NCBI GenBank assembly: GCA_032164245.1
Contig: JAVMKO010000001.1
Location: 76,319,892 to 76,383,891 of the forward strand
Source: Sternotherus odoratus
Taxonomy: Eukaryota > Chordata > Testudines > Kinosternidae
Length of the DNA: 64,000 nt
Direction: 5' to 3'
This document shows positions 54,720-64,000 of this stretch, in pieces. Numbering within the stretch: position 1 is the first letter of the stretch; every line of letters begins with the position of its first letter. The position numbers and the translations under genes were made by a program. A model generated the notes under the pieces. That model was not told the origin of the DNA, did not search any database, and was given only the letters and a program-made list of their open reading frames with translations.

Positions 54720-55020
54720 CAGTAGACTCTCGATTATCCAGGATGATAGGGAAAAAAATAATCCTGGTTAATAAAATCCCGGATAATTGCCATCCATAGG
54801 AAATATGGGGGTTGGGGTGGGGGTTGGTTCACCAGCCACCCTGTGCCAGGGGGAGGAGGTGTTGGTTCAATGGCTGCCCTGCACTCTGAGGGGGGTTATT
54901 TTTTTGTGCTTAAGGTGGCAGCAAAGCCAGAGCCCGCCCTCCGAGTTACGCATATTTTTTTCACATCCTGGTTAATCCACATCCTGGTTAACCCAATCCT
55001 GGATAATCGAGAGTCTACTG
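54720..55020. mobile_element. pogo/Tigger-like MITE (family 2), short copy
   Basis: Ends CAGTAGACTCTCGATTATCC and GGATAATCGAGAGTCTACTG, flanked by TA (54718-54719, 55021-55022). Subterminal GGTTAA-type motifs (CCTGGTTAATAAAATCCCGG, CATCCTGGTTAACCCAATCC) are shared with the long copy at 40793. Confidence 0.88.
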
Positions 55021-55711
55021 TACCAACAAAAAAAACAATTGCTTGTGCTCTCTGAGTCAGCAGAAGCAATTGACTAACACTGTTATTTGTTGAATTAAAC
55101 CCCAGTTGAGAATTGTAGAATTGGATTATATGTTTGAGTACATTTTTTTGCTCTGTTGGAATTGCTGTTAATACACAAAGAAGCAAACAAATTTGCTAAT
55201 TCCCAAGTCAACTAAAAATATGGGAAAGGAGGACAAAAATCAGGAGCATTTATTTTCAACATTCTAAGAGAGTTGGTGCCACACATTTAGATAAACAGAT
55301 GCAACTTTTAATGAAAATAAGGATTTAACCAGTTTCTAATGGATGAGAGTATTGTTACTGCTTACGCTGTGGATACTTAGCTTTTTTGAAAGTCCAAAGG
55401 CTTTTTAAATTCCAAATAAACTGTCAACTGGTTCTTGTTTATTCACTGCTTTCACAACACACATGAAGAATTTCTATAGATTGGGAAGACATGGCATCTT
55501 TAAGTAGGCTGTGTTGGCCTGTTCCTTCGTAGATTAATTTGATGTGTTTAATAATTCTTTTAAATTACCACATTGCCTGGTACTGAAGTAAGGCTCACTG
55601 TTCTGTAACTTCTAGGATGATGTCTAATATCTTTTTCTTAATTATAATTTACTATCTTCCATTCTTCAAGTACAGTTGCTCATTTGGATGAGATTGCATA
55701 TTTTTGTTAAC
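55021..55711. other. Intron, nothing recognised
   Basis: AT-rich intron, no feature recognised. Confidence 0.55.
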
Positions 55712-57424
55712 CTCTGTTCTTCGAGTGATGATTCCTATTATGTATTCCAGTTGTGGGTGCGCATGCATGCCATGCGCACAAGACAGTAGTTTTTTGTAGC
55801 ATTGTCCATTGACCTGCTCATTTGTCTCCTTGTGCTCTTACGATAAGCCATACTGGTTGACTCCTCTCCAGTTCCCTCTTACCGCCATATGGCTGGAGTT
55901 AGAACTGCTGTTCCTCTGCGATATTAGCGTTTACGCTAAGAAAGCTTTTATTCTACCTCCTATATAGTTCTTCTTTGTTGTTTTTTGTAGTGTAGATAGT
56001 TAAGAATATAACATAAGAATGGCCGTACTGGGTCACACCAAAGGTCCATCCAGCCCAGGATCCTGTCTACCGATAGTGGCCAATGCCAACTGCCCCGGAG
56101 TGTGTGAACCTAACAGGTTATGATCAAGTGATCTGTCTCCTTCCATCCATCAACCCCCTCTGACAAACAGAGGCTAGGGACACCATTCCGTACTCATCCT
56201 GGCTCATAGCCATCAGTGGACTTAACCTCCATGAATTTATCTAGTTCTCTTTTGAACCCTGTTATATTCCTAGCCTTCACAACCTCCTCAGGCAAGGAGT
56301 TCCCCAGGTTGACTGTGCTGTGTGAAGAAGAACTTCTTTTTATTTGTTTTAAACCTGCTACCCATTAATTTCATTTGGTGGCCCCTTGTTCTTATATAAT
56401 GGGAACAAATAAATAACTTTTCCTTATTCACTTTCTCCACACCACTCATAATTTTATCTACCTCTATCATATTCCCCCTTTGTCGTCTCTTTTCCAAACT
56501 GAAAAGTCCTATCCTCTTTAATCATTCCTCATATGGGACCTGTTCCAACCACCTAATCATTTTAGTTACCCATCTCTGAACCCTTTCTAATGCCAGTATA
56601 TCCTTTTTGAGATGGAGACCACATCTGTATGCAGTATTCAAGATGTGGGCGCACCATGGATTTATATAAGGGCAATAAGATATTCTCCGTCTTCTAATGA
56701 TGCCTAACATCCTGTTTGCTTTTTTGACTGCCACTGCACACTACATGGATGACTTCAGAGAACTATCCACGATGGCATCAAGATCCTTTTCCTGATTAGT
56801 TGTAGCTAAATTAGCCCCTACCATATTGTATGTATAGTTGGGGTTATTTTTCCAATGTGCATTACTTTACATGTATCCAGCCTCAGGGAAACCCATATCG
56901 CTGTTTGCTTTCCCCACCACAGAGCTAGGAGGTGTGACAACTTCACCTCAGAAAAAACTTCCTAGAGGAGGCCACACTGGACAGCTGTGGATGCTGCCAT
57001 ATGCTGTCCTGTACTACAGGCTGTGTTTCCTTCTGCATCCATGTATCCACCTCCACACTGATTGCGGCTTGCTACTCAACCCATGATTGGAAAACATACA
57101 AGGCCCATCACTTGAATGAGAGGTTATTTACCTGTAACTGGAGGTTTATTGAGGTGTGTGGTCCCTATTTGTATTCCAATAACTGCCCTCCATCCCTTCT
57201 GGCAGGTCGACGCCTATCCAGCTGAACTAACGTTATCAGCTGGATAGGCATCGATCTGCACAAGCTGTTATAACCTCGGCTGGAGCACAAGGAGACACGA
57301 CATGTGGGTCAACGGACGCTGCTACAAAAACTCTCTGGTACATGCCTGCACACATCCACAATTGGAATACAAATAGGGACCACAAATCTTGAAGACTCTC
57401 CAATTACAGGTAAGTAACCTCCTC
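55712..57424 (+). mobile_element. Internally deleted DIRS (copy 5) with a CR1 inside
   Basis: Left ITR from 55712 (TGTTCTTCGAGTGATGATTC ... GTGGGTGCGCATGCATGCC). The ICR is near 57110-57180 (GAGGTTATTTACCTGTAACT, TATTTGTATTCCAATAACTG), with its partner terminus at 57355-57424 (ATTGGAATACAAATAGGGAC, CCAATTACAGGTAAGTAACC). Right ITR wording (GACGCTGCTACAAAAACTC) mirrors the left TTTTTGTAGCATTGTCC. Almost all coding sequence is missing. A reversed CR1 occupies 56012-56880. Confidence 0.78.
56012..56880 (-). mobile_element. CR1 LINE fragment (minus strand) nested in DIRS copy 5
   Basis: Begins with the reversed 3' octamers and UTR (ATAACATAAGAATGGCCGTA). It then runs through the 3' part of ORF2: the minus-strand frame around 56522-56734 reads VKKANRMLGIIRRRR, CAHILNTAYRCGLHLKKDIL and ALERVQRWVTKMIRWLEQVP, the conserved CR1 C-terminal region. 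A neighbouring frame (56288-56497) carries [12 protein letters not shown]. Frameshifted, not coding. Confidence 0.9.
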
Positions 57425-59949
57425 TTACTCATTAACTCATCCAGCCGGCGTAAACTTGTAGCACTTACAAACCAGCCACAAGCCAACTGTCCAAGTCTGT
57501 TTTGAAACTGTAAACAAAGAAATCCTTTTAAACAAACTGCCATTGTGTACCGATAGTATTGATCAGAGTGCTCTGAGAAAGTTTGTTGTGTTTTAACATC
57601 ACATCCATAGAACCTACAGCAGCAGTTTATATGACTTTTTTAAAGATCCTTCTCCCAGCTTTCAAAATAGCTTTATTCTTTGTTTCATCTCCCTCTTGCA
57701 AGCTTGAAACTGACATTTTCCCTTATTGTTCTCCGTGATTTATTCTGATGCATGCATTCTGGTTGTAGGATAACATTTGGGAGTGCTGGGGCTGTATGGT
57801 GGTGGGTTTTTGTTGTTGTTGTTGTTGTGTTTGTTTTTTTGGGGGGGGCTTAGTTTTAGCATATGGCCTTTACCCCTTCCATCTGATGCTGTAATCTCAA
57901 CTAAAGTGGTCATACCTGATCAGAACCTGCATTAGAAACTTCCAGAAACAACTCATTTTTGGGAGACTGTGATCCAGTGGATTTAGTGAATGATATTCTT
58001 CCTCCTGAGCTGTTACTGTACCAATAGCACAATGTCGTGTTATGAGGTGCTGGGTTTCTGTCGAAGTGTCATCTTTTGAATAAGATGTAAAATAGAATGC
58101 TTGACCACTCATTGATGTTAGATTCCATGCTACGTTTTGAAGAGTAGGGACAATTGCTTTGGTTATTTGGCCAAATTCCAATTAGGGTAATTACATTCTG
58201 CCTACCTAAACCAAAAATTAGTTCTACAGCTACACCTGGAAAGATTCTTTACTTTCTGTTAAACAGCTGCAGCATTTTACAACATATGACTTGTGTGGAT
58301 GGGTATATGTTATCTGTCATAAGTAGCAACACCCTTCGAAAACATGCTGTTTATTGCACAAATCAATAAAACCATATACAACATTGTACAATTCCAATTA
58401 ATGAAAGCATGTATTTTGTATGTTCACAAGATTATACACAAAATCTTAAAGGCTTCAGTTCCCTCACACATGCACTTTTGTTAAAATACAGTGCATGTAA
58501 AAATACACAATCTACTGAAATGCACATGAAGCAGACAGGGGTTTGATTATTAAGGTTTTCTCTACAGATCAACAGAAAGTAAACTACCTGACACTCAGTT
58601 TATCTGTCTCAGAAGGATAAGGGGCTGATTGAGTTGACTGGTAGAATATGAGCCTGTGGTTCCTGGAAGAATAGGTATTTCATACTTGATGCTTTCTACA
58701 TTAAACTATTACCTGCTGAAGGCTAGTAGTTTTATTCCTGTGGAATGTCTTTTCTAATTAATGAACATCCAGCCACATTGTGTAACTACACTGGCTTGAT
58801 TCCCCCCCCCCCCCCAAATGTGAAATAGTAAATTATGTCCATTTGAATGTCCGCATAGTTGCTGCAACCTTCTCTCCAGCTTGTCAGATTCTGATATCTT
58901 CCTGCTCCAGTTAATCTAAAATGCAGTTTCCTTTTCCTGACCATACCTTTCTTCTTGAATTTCTGCGTGAATTCCTGCTATTTTCCTGTATGAAGTTCAA
59001 GCTTCTCTTCACCTTTATGGTTCTCAATCATTTTCACCCTGGTCTCTCTCTCTCTCTTCTTCTTTTTTTTTTTTCTTCTTTTTTTTCCCTCTTCCCCTCC
59101 TCCCCCCCCCCCCCCCATCTCCTTCTACTACCTTCTTTGCTGCTTTCTGCACCATCTCATAGGTCTGAAATACCTTTCCCGTTAATAAACAATAATCTCC
59201 CCTCAATTTATCAAGGAAGTACTAAAGCCAAAATATATTCTATGAAACATTTGATCTTCGTGGCCAAGCCCTAACTGTGTCTCCTCCCCTGGTTTGTTTT
59301 CACTTGTTCCTTTAGTTGATGAGCCCTTTGGCTAGAGGTGTGTTTGGCACTGACCCAGGTATAACAATATTTAAAAGATGAACACAGCTAGGTTTCAGAA
59401 TAATAAGGTGGATCACATTTTGGGGGGGGGGGGGAGTGGTTCATTCTGTCTGTAGATTCAGAACATTGGGAAGGGGTGAGTGTTTTTTTACAATAAGGAA
59501 AGCTATTCATTTAATTGTTTTAAATTAAAGTTTGTATTTTTTTTTATAACCCTTCTCTTCCCCCTTAAAACAACCAACCAGTCATGAGTGATAACAGAAA
59601 GTTGACAGTTGGCTTATGCACCTTCATACGTTATGGGTGTGATTGTTCTGATTATTTTAGCTTTGCCATATTAAGTATGGAGACTTTGACTCCTTTGTTC
59701 ACCGAGCTCTTGTTGAGAATATCAAAGTTTTCTTGTATGACCAATCTGAGATCGGGGGAAGGCGGGGGGAAAGCAGTGTAATTGTCTTGAACTCTATCCT
59801 TAATAGTCCAACTTCCGTGCACAATCCTGTACTGATCTATCAGATCAGACAGGGTGTTTGACAAAGATAATTTAAATAAGTTAGACTTTGACTTGATATC
59901 ACGACATTCTGATTTTAAAAATGTGCACTATACAAAATCAATCACATTC
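57425..59949. other. Intron, nothing recognised beyond simple repeats
   Basis: Holds GTT repeats (57806-57830), a C run (58801-58815), a CT/T-rich tract (59042-59117) and a G run (59420-59433). No exon matching the UBN2 C-terminus was seen on the + strand. Confidence 0.5.
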
Positions 59950-60074
59950 ATATTTAGTGGATTAAAAACATGTTAACTGATGGCTCTCAAAAGAATTTGA
60001 AAATGGGAATCTGAGTCCAAGGGCAATAATTCTAGTGGAGTCCCATAGGACTCTGGTTTGGGTCAAATACTATA

Positions 60075-61045
60075 CCCAAGAATGTAAGAATGGCCATACT
60101 GGATCCGACCTGTGTTACATATAGCCCAGCATTCTGTTTTCCAACAGTGGCTGGTGCCAGGTACTTCAGAGGGAGTGAACAAGACAGGGTAATTTGAGTG
60201 ATCCATCCCATCATCTAGGCCTACCTTCTAGCAGCCAAAGGTTTAGGGACACCCAGAGACTGGGGTTGTCCCCCTAACCATCTTGGCTAGAAGCCTTTGA
60301 TGACCCTAAGCTCCATAAACTTACATAATTGTTTTTTTTAACCCAGTTTTACTTTTGGCCTTCACAACAGCCCCTGTCGATGAGTTCCACAGGTTGACAG
60401 TTTGTTGTATGAAGAAATACTTCATTAGGTTTGTTTCAAATCTGCCGCTTATTAATTTCATTGGGTGACACAAGGGGTAAATAATACTTTCTCCACACCT
60501 GTTATGATTTTATAGACCTCTATCCTATCCCCCTTCAGTCATCTTTTCCAAACTGACCAGTCGCAGTCTTTTTAATCTCTCCTTATATGGAAGCTGTTCC
60601 ATACTCCTAATAATTTTTGTTGCCTTTTTTGTATTTTTTCCAATTCTAATGTATCTTTTTTTAGGATGGGACGACCAGAACTGCACACAGTATTCAAGGA
60701 GCATGCATACCAAGGATTTATATAATTGCATTGATATTTTCTGTCTTATTAGCCATTCCTTTCCTACTGGTTCCTAACATTCTGTTAACTTTTTTGACTG
60801 CCACTGTACATTGAGCAGATGTTTTCAAAGAACTAGCCACAATGACTCCAAGATCTTTCTTGAGTGTTGACAGCAAATTTAGATCCGATCATTTTGTATG
60901 TTTAGTTGGAATTTTTTTCCAGTGTGCATTATTTTGCATTTATCAGCATTGAATTTCATCTGCCATGTTGTTATCCAGTCCCCCGGTTTTGTGAGATCCC
61001 TTTGTAACTCTTTGCAGTCTGCTTTGGTTTTAACTATCTTGAGTA
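60075..61045 (-). mobile_element. CR1 LINE fragment (minus strand) nested in a plus-strand CR1
   Basis: Starts GAATGTAAGAATGGCCATAC (reversed 3' UTR) and carries ORF2 remnants on the minus strand: KATKIIRSMEQLPYKERLKR and LRLVSLEKM near 60525-60620, and ADCKELQRDLTKPGDWITTW then QMKFNADKCKIMHTGKK near 60900-61020. Several frame breaks. Confidence 0.85.
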
Positions 61046-61160
61046 AGTATTCAATATCTTTATCAATGATCTGAAAGAAAACTTCATTGTTAGTGAAATT
61101 CATAAATGACACTCAAATCAGTGGAATAGTAAATAATGGGGAGAGGTTAGTTCTTTAGAG

Positions 61161-61515
61161 CAGTGGTCCCCAACCCCCGGGCCGCGGACCGGTACCGGTC
61201 CATGGATCAATTGGTACCGGGCCGCACAAGGGCTTCCCGAGCGGCGGGGACTGGGGGCCGGGCGGACCCGGCAGCGGCGGGGACTGGGGGCCGGGCGGAC
61301 CCGGCAGCCTGCCCCCAGCCGTGGGGACTAGGTCCTGGGTGTAGCCGGCGGGGGGACGGGGGGTACGAGAGGGGGGTGGGGACTTGGGCCCAGGGGGGTC
61401 GGCGCTTTTTTTTAAAAAAAAAAATCTGCGGCTTTTCGGTGGAGGGGGCCCCGGGCCGCAGTAAAATTGTCAAGCGTTGACCGGTCTGCGGTGATAAAAA
61501 GGTTGGGGACCACTG
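61161..61515. mobile_element. hAT-like MITE, perfect 8-bp TSD, inserted in CR1
   Basis: TIRs CAGTGGTCCCCAACC / GGTTGGGGACCACTG are perfect. The target duplications are CTTTAGAG at 61153-61160 and 61516-61523. The GC-rich interior holds a direct repeat GGCGGGGACTGGGGGCCGGG (61237 and about 61274). Frames here are not genes. Confidence 0.92.
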
Positions 61516-62337
61516 CTTTAGAGCAATGTGGATTGTATAGTAAGCCGCGCTCATTCAAACACATGTTTGCAGCTAACTCCATGCAGGAACAAAGAATATA
61601 GGTCACACTTATAGGTTGGGAAAATGTATTTTGAGCAACTGTGACTTGAAGAAAAGGACTTCAGGGTCATGGTGGATAGCCAACTAAAGCTCACAATGCA
61701 ATGCAGCTGCTTAGAAAGCAAAGGCAATCCTTGGCTGTGTACGTTGGGGAATATTGAGTAGGAAGGGACGTATGGCATTGAGACCATTACTGGAGTACTG
61801 TGTTCAGTTCTGTGTCCATTCTTCAAAAAAGGCAAATTGGAAATGATTCAGAAAAGAGCTACAAGAACAATTCAAGGTCTGGAAAATCAGTTTTCTGTGG
61901 GGACATTAATGATCAGTCTATTTAGGTTATCCAAGAGATGGTTGGATCTGGATAACTTGATCGCTGTCTAGCTATCTTCATGGGAAGATGATTTCTGATA
62001 GTCAAAGGTTTTTTAATCTAGCATTCAAGGCATAAAAAGATCAAATGGCTAGAAGCTAAAGCTTGACAAATTCAGATTTGAAGTGAGGCACAAAATTTTG
62101 TTAAATTAGCCATTGGTGGATTCTCTGCTTGAAGTAACTAAATCAAGATGGAATTTCCTTCTAAAAGATGCTGTGGCTGAACCAGAAGTAATAGGTTTGA
62201 TGCAGGAATCAGTTGTGAAATTTTATGGCCTGTGTTGTGCAGGACGTCACCACACATGATCAAAATATGGTCTTTATGGCCATAAAATCTATGACAATGG
62301 TGGTGTTAGCATCTAGCTGCCATGATTGAAAAGTACT

Positions 62338-63640
62338 TTTTCTTCTTTGAGTGTTTGCTCATGTCCCTTCCATCTTAGGTGTGTGTGCACCATGTGCACC
62401 ATTGCTGGAGTTTTTTTCCCTTTGATGTCCATTGGGCCACTCGAGTGCCTTCTGGAGCCACACGCTTGTGCACTGATATAAGGGGTGCTGCTGGCCCCGC
62501 ACCCTCGCAGTTTCTTCTTACCGCCCATGGTTGTTGGAACAATCCTTCTTGGTTCAGAAAGGCTTCTTCCTAGTGGTTTTCAGACTTCTTCTACATTTGT
62601 GATTGTCATAGTGTAGTGTAGATAGTTTCAAATAGTTTTAGTGTATATATTTAGTGCGAAAAGTTAATTCCTATTGTAGAGGGATGACTTCGCCCCAGAG
62701 ACTGGGCATGCCCCAGTCCCTAGGTTGCAAGCCTATGCCCGTGGGTGACCCACACTCCAGCTGCTTAAGGCTCCTGGGTGAAACTTGCATGAAGGATAAG
62801 TATCAGATCTGTTGGGACTTCAGATTCTGCATCAAAAAAGATGGGGACATCAGCCTGAATGCTACCTTCATGAAAGCTGCCCTCAGACCGATCTCAGAGC
62901 CAAGCTGCTCTGATTTGGAGCTGAGTACTTCTGCGTCGGTGTGAAGTGCTCCCTCACCCCCTGGCACTGAACTCTTCCTGTCACCATTCTCCATTTCCAG
63001 TGCTGAGGAAGAAGCATAAGAAGCAGCGCACTAAGAGATGGCGCTTACTGGTGCAGAAGAGAGACAAATGGAGAGAACAGAGTTTAGTGAGACCCATGCT
63101 GGGCCACTCTTCTAGCCCTGGACCAATGCCAAGGGTGCTGAGCCTGCTATGGGACCCTCCGACAACACAAGGAAGCCACCATGGTGCTAACAGACTGATG
63201 GTACCGTCAACCCCAGAGGCTTTTCAAGTGCCTAGGGATCTTCTCTCTCTTCTGGTTCTACCAACCACAGTGGGACACTTACCAATTCCAGTGTCCTGGA
63301 AGCAGGAGGGAACAGGGTGTGTCAGGCACCTTCCTGGCACTGGGAAGCATCTAGGAGCAAGCCCTACCTGATCCCTATCTATCCCTATCCCCAGACCACC
63401 AGTATCATACAGCGGTAGAAGTGGGTACCACTCCACCATTGTTGCCAAGAGAAGAATCCTCTTAAGAGTCCAAAGGGAACCTTATATACTGCTGAAATCC
63501 CACCATCTATACACCGCCTACTCTCCACCAAGCTTCAGTGTTGGCACTTCAAAGCAGTCCAAAATAATGGCAGCCTGATGATTAAGTGCAGCTTCATGTT
63601 GATACTCGTTCTTCTGGTATTTCATGAGCTGCTGTTGGTT
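62338..63640 (+). mobile_element. DIRS remnant (copy 6): left ITR and gag
   Basis: Left ITR TCTTCTTTGAGTGTTTGCTC with the family pattern that follows (ACCATTGCTGGAGTTTTTTT, GCAGTTTCTTCTTACCGCCC). The gag start region (62700-62945) keeps LGCKPMPVGDPHSSCLRLLG then ETCMKDKYQICWDF, a decayed form of the Cys/His cluster of the intact copy, and FMKAALRPISE, parallel to ILMEAALAPD. Further gag-like sequence runs to about 63640. The first Cys pair is degenerate, and frames break at 62945 and 63371. Confidence 0.8.
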
Positions 63641-63654
63641 TTGACCTTTTAAAG

Positions 63655-64000
63655 CAGGGGTGGGGAACCTCCGGCCCCCGGGCCGTATGAAGCCTGCCAA
63701 GTCATTTGGTCCGGCCTGCAGGCGGGTCTCCAAAATCTCCGCCGTGGAGATGGCCGAACCAACGTGGCGGTGGGAGCAGGGCCGGCGACAGGTTGTAGTC
63801 CCCCTTGTCACCGGGCCTGCGGGCAGAGCGGCGTGGCGGAAGCGGTGAGGCGGCGGCAGCGTGCGCGGCTGAGGGGAAGGCGGCGGTGCCTCCCCCCTTG
63901 CAGCAGGCCGGGCGCGGGGAGCCAGCGGGCTGCGGCGGAGGGAGGGCCGTGGCCTGCGCGGGCAGAAGACGCGCCGCAGCCGCCGGCCAGGTATGCGCGT
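63655..64000. mobile_element. hAT-like GC-rich element, cut by window end
   Basis: Begins CAGGGGTGGGGAACCTCCGG, a hAT-style TIR, in DIRS-derived sequence. From 63780 it contains wording of the MITE at 45062-45453 (GGCCGGCGACAGG, CTTGTCACCGGGCCTG), suggesting a second, nested element or shared origin. The right end is outside the window. Confidence 0.7.

Larger units (their letters stand above)
59950..62300 (+). mobile_element. CR1 LINE (plus strand), broken by two later insertions
   Basis: 59985-60075 reads like the conserved CR1 RT segment (GTGGAGTCCCATAGGACTCT, GGTTTGGGTCAAATACTAT). It resumes at about 61046 (TATTCAATATCTTTATCAAT) and, after a hAT insertion, continues 61524-62300 (GAACAAAGAATATAGGTCAC, GGTCATGGTGGATAGCCAAC, GGAGTACTGTGTTCAGTTCT), with a CR1-like 3' part up to GGCCATAAAATCTATGAC. 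A reversed CR1 sits at 60075-61045 and a hAT at 61161-61515. Confidence 0.78.

Noticed and set aside
61163..61554. GC-rich frames on both strands
   Set aside because: Inside a hAT MITE with perfect TIRs and TSD.
1..64000. CRISPR arrays, tRNA, rRNA or bacterial-type operons
   Set aside because: None seen. The only regular direct repeats are microsatellites, minisatellites and the 35-bp array at 45685, which has no unique spacers.

Overview
This is a vertebrate genomic window, most likely from a turtle or another non-avian reptile. The evidence is a split-exon gene clearly orthologous to vertebrate ubinuclein-2 (UBN2), embedded in CR1 LINEs with the (TTCTTATG)-like 3' end, several DIRS-type tyrosine-recombinase retrotransposons, hAT and pogo/Tigger-like non-autonomous DNA transposons and a Helitron. 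That mix is typical of turtles as I know it; the species cannot be fixed from the sequence alone.

One host gene is present. UBN2 lies on the + strand. Eleven internal exons can be placed between 1403 and 49483 with consensus AG/GT borders and consistent phases. They sum to 2961 nt, or 987 codons without a stop. They run from the Hpc2-related (H3.3-binding) domain, through the conserved middle (UBN_AB-like) region, to a 513-codon Ser/Pro/Lys-rich exon. The first exons (N-terminus) lie before the window. The last exon or exons were not found in 49484-64000 and presumably lie beyond it. UBN2 is a subunit of the HIRA histone-chaperone complex, which deposits H3.3 independently of replication.

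Everything else is intronic. Layout: 1-408 CR1 3' end; 1403-6677 UBN2 exons 1-3 (window numbering) with hAT and pogo-like MITEs between them; 6891-15284 a decayed DIRS element carrying a second DIRS (10709-14740) inserted at its internal complementary region; 17385-18322 a non-autonomous Helitron with an internal minisatellite; 20047-27065 exons 4-8, with a GC-rich TTTAAA-studded repeat block at 24690-26660; 27066-43200 a 16 kb intron holding a nearly intact 6.25 kb DIRS retrotransposon (30454-36706), a GA-rich hAT-like element and a nested pair of pogo-like elements; 43201-49483 exons 9-11; and 49484-64000 the next intron, with hAT, nested CR1 and three further DIRS remnants.

The most interesting object is the DIRS element at 30454-36706. 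It has inverted terminal repeats with TATA boxes and an internal complementary region matching both termini with one mismatch each. It encodes an Arg/Ser-rich Gag, RT-RNase H and a tyrosine recombinase with an intact R-HxxR-Y set. Only two obvious coding lesions are visible: one in-frame TAG in gag and one frame change between RT and RNase H. All six DIRS copies in the window lie in the sense orientation of UBN2.
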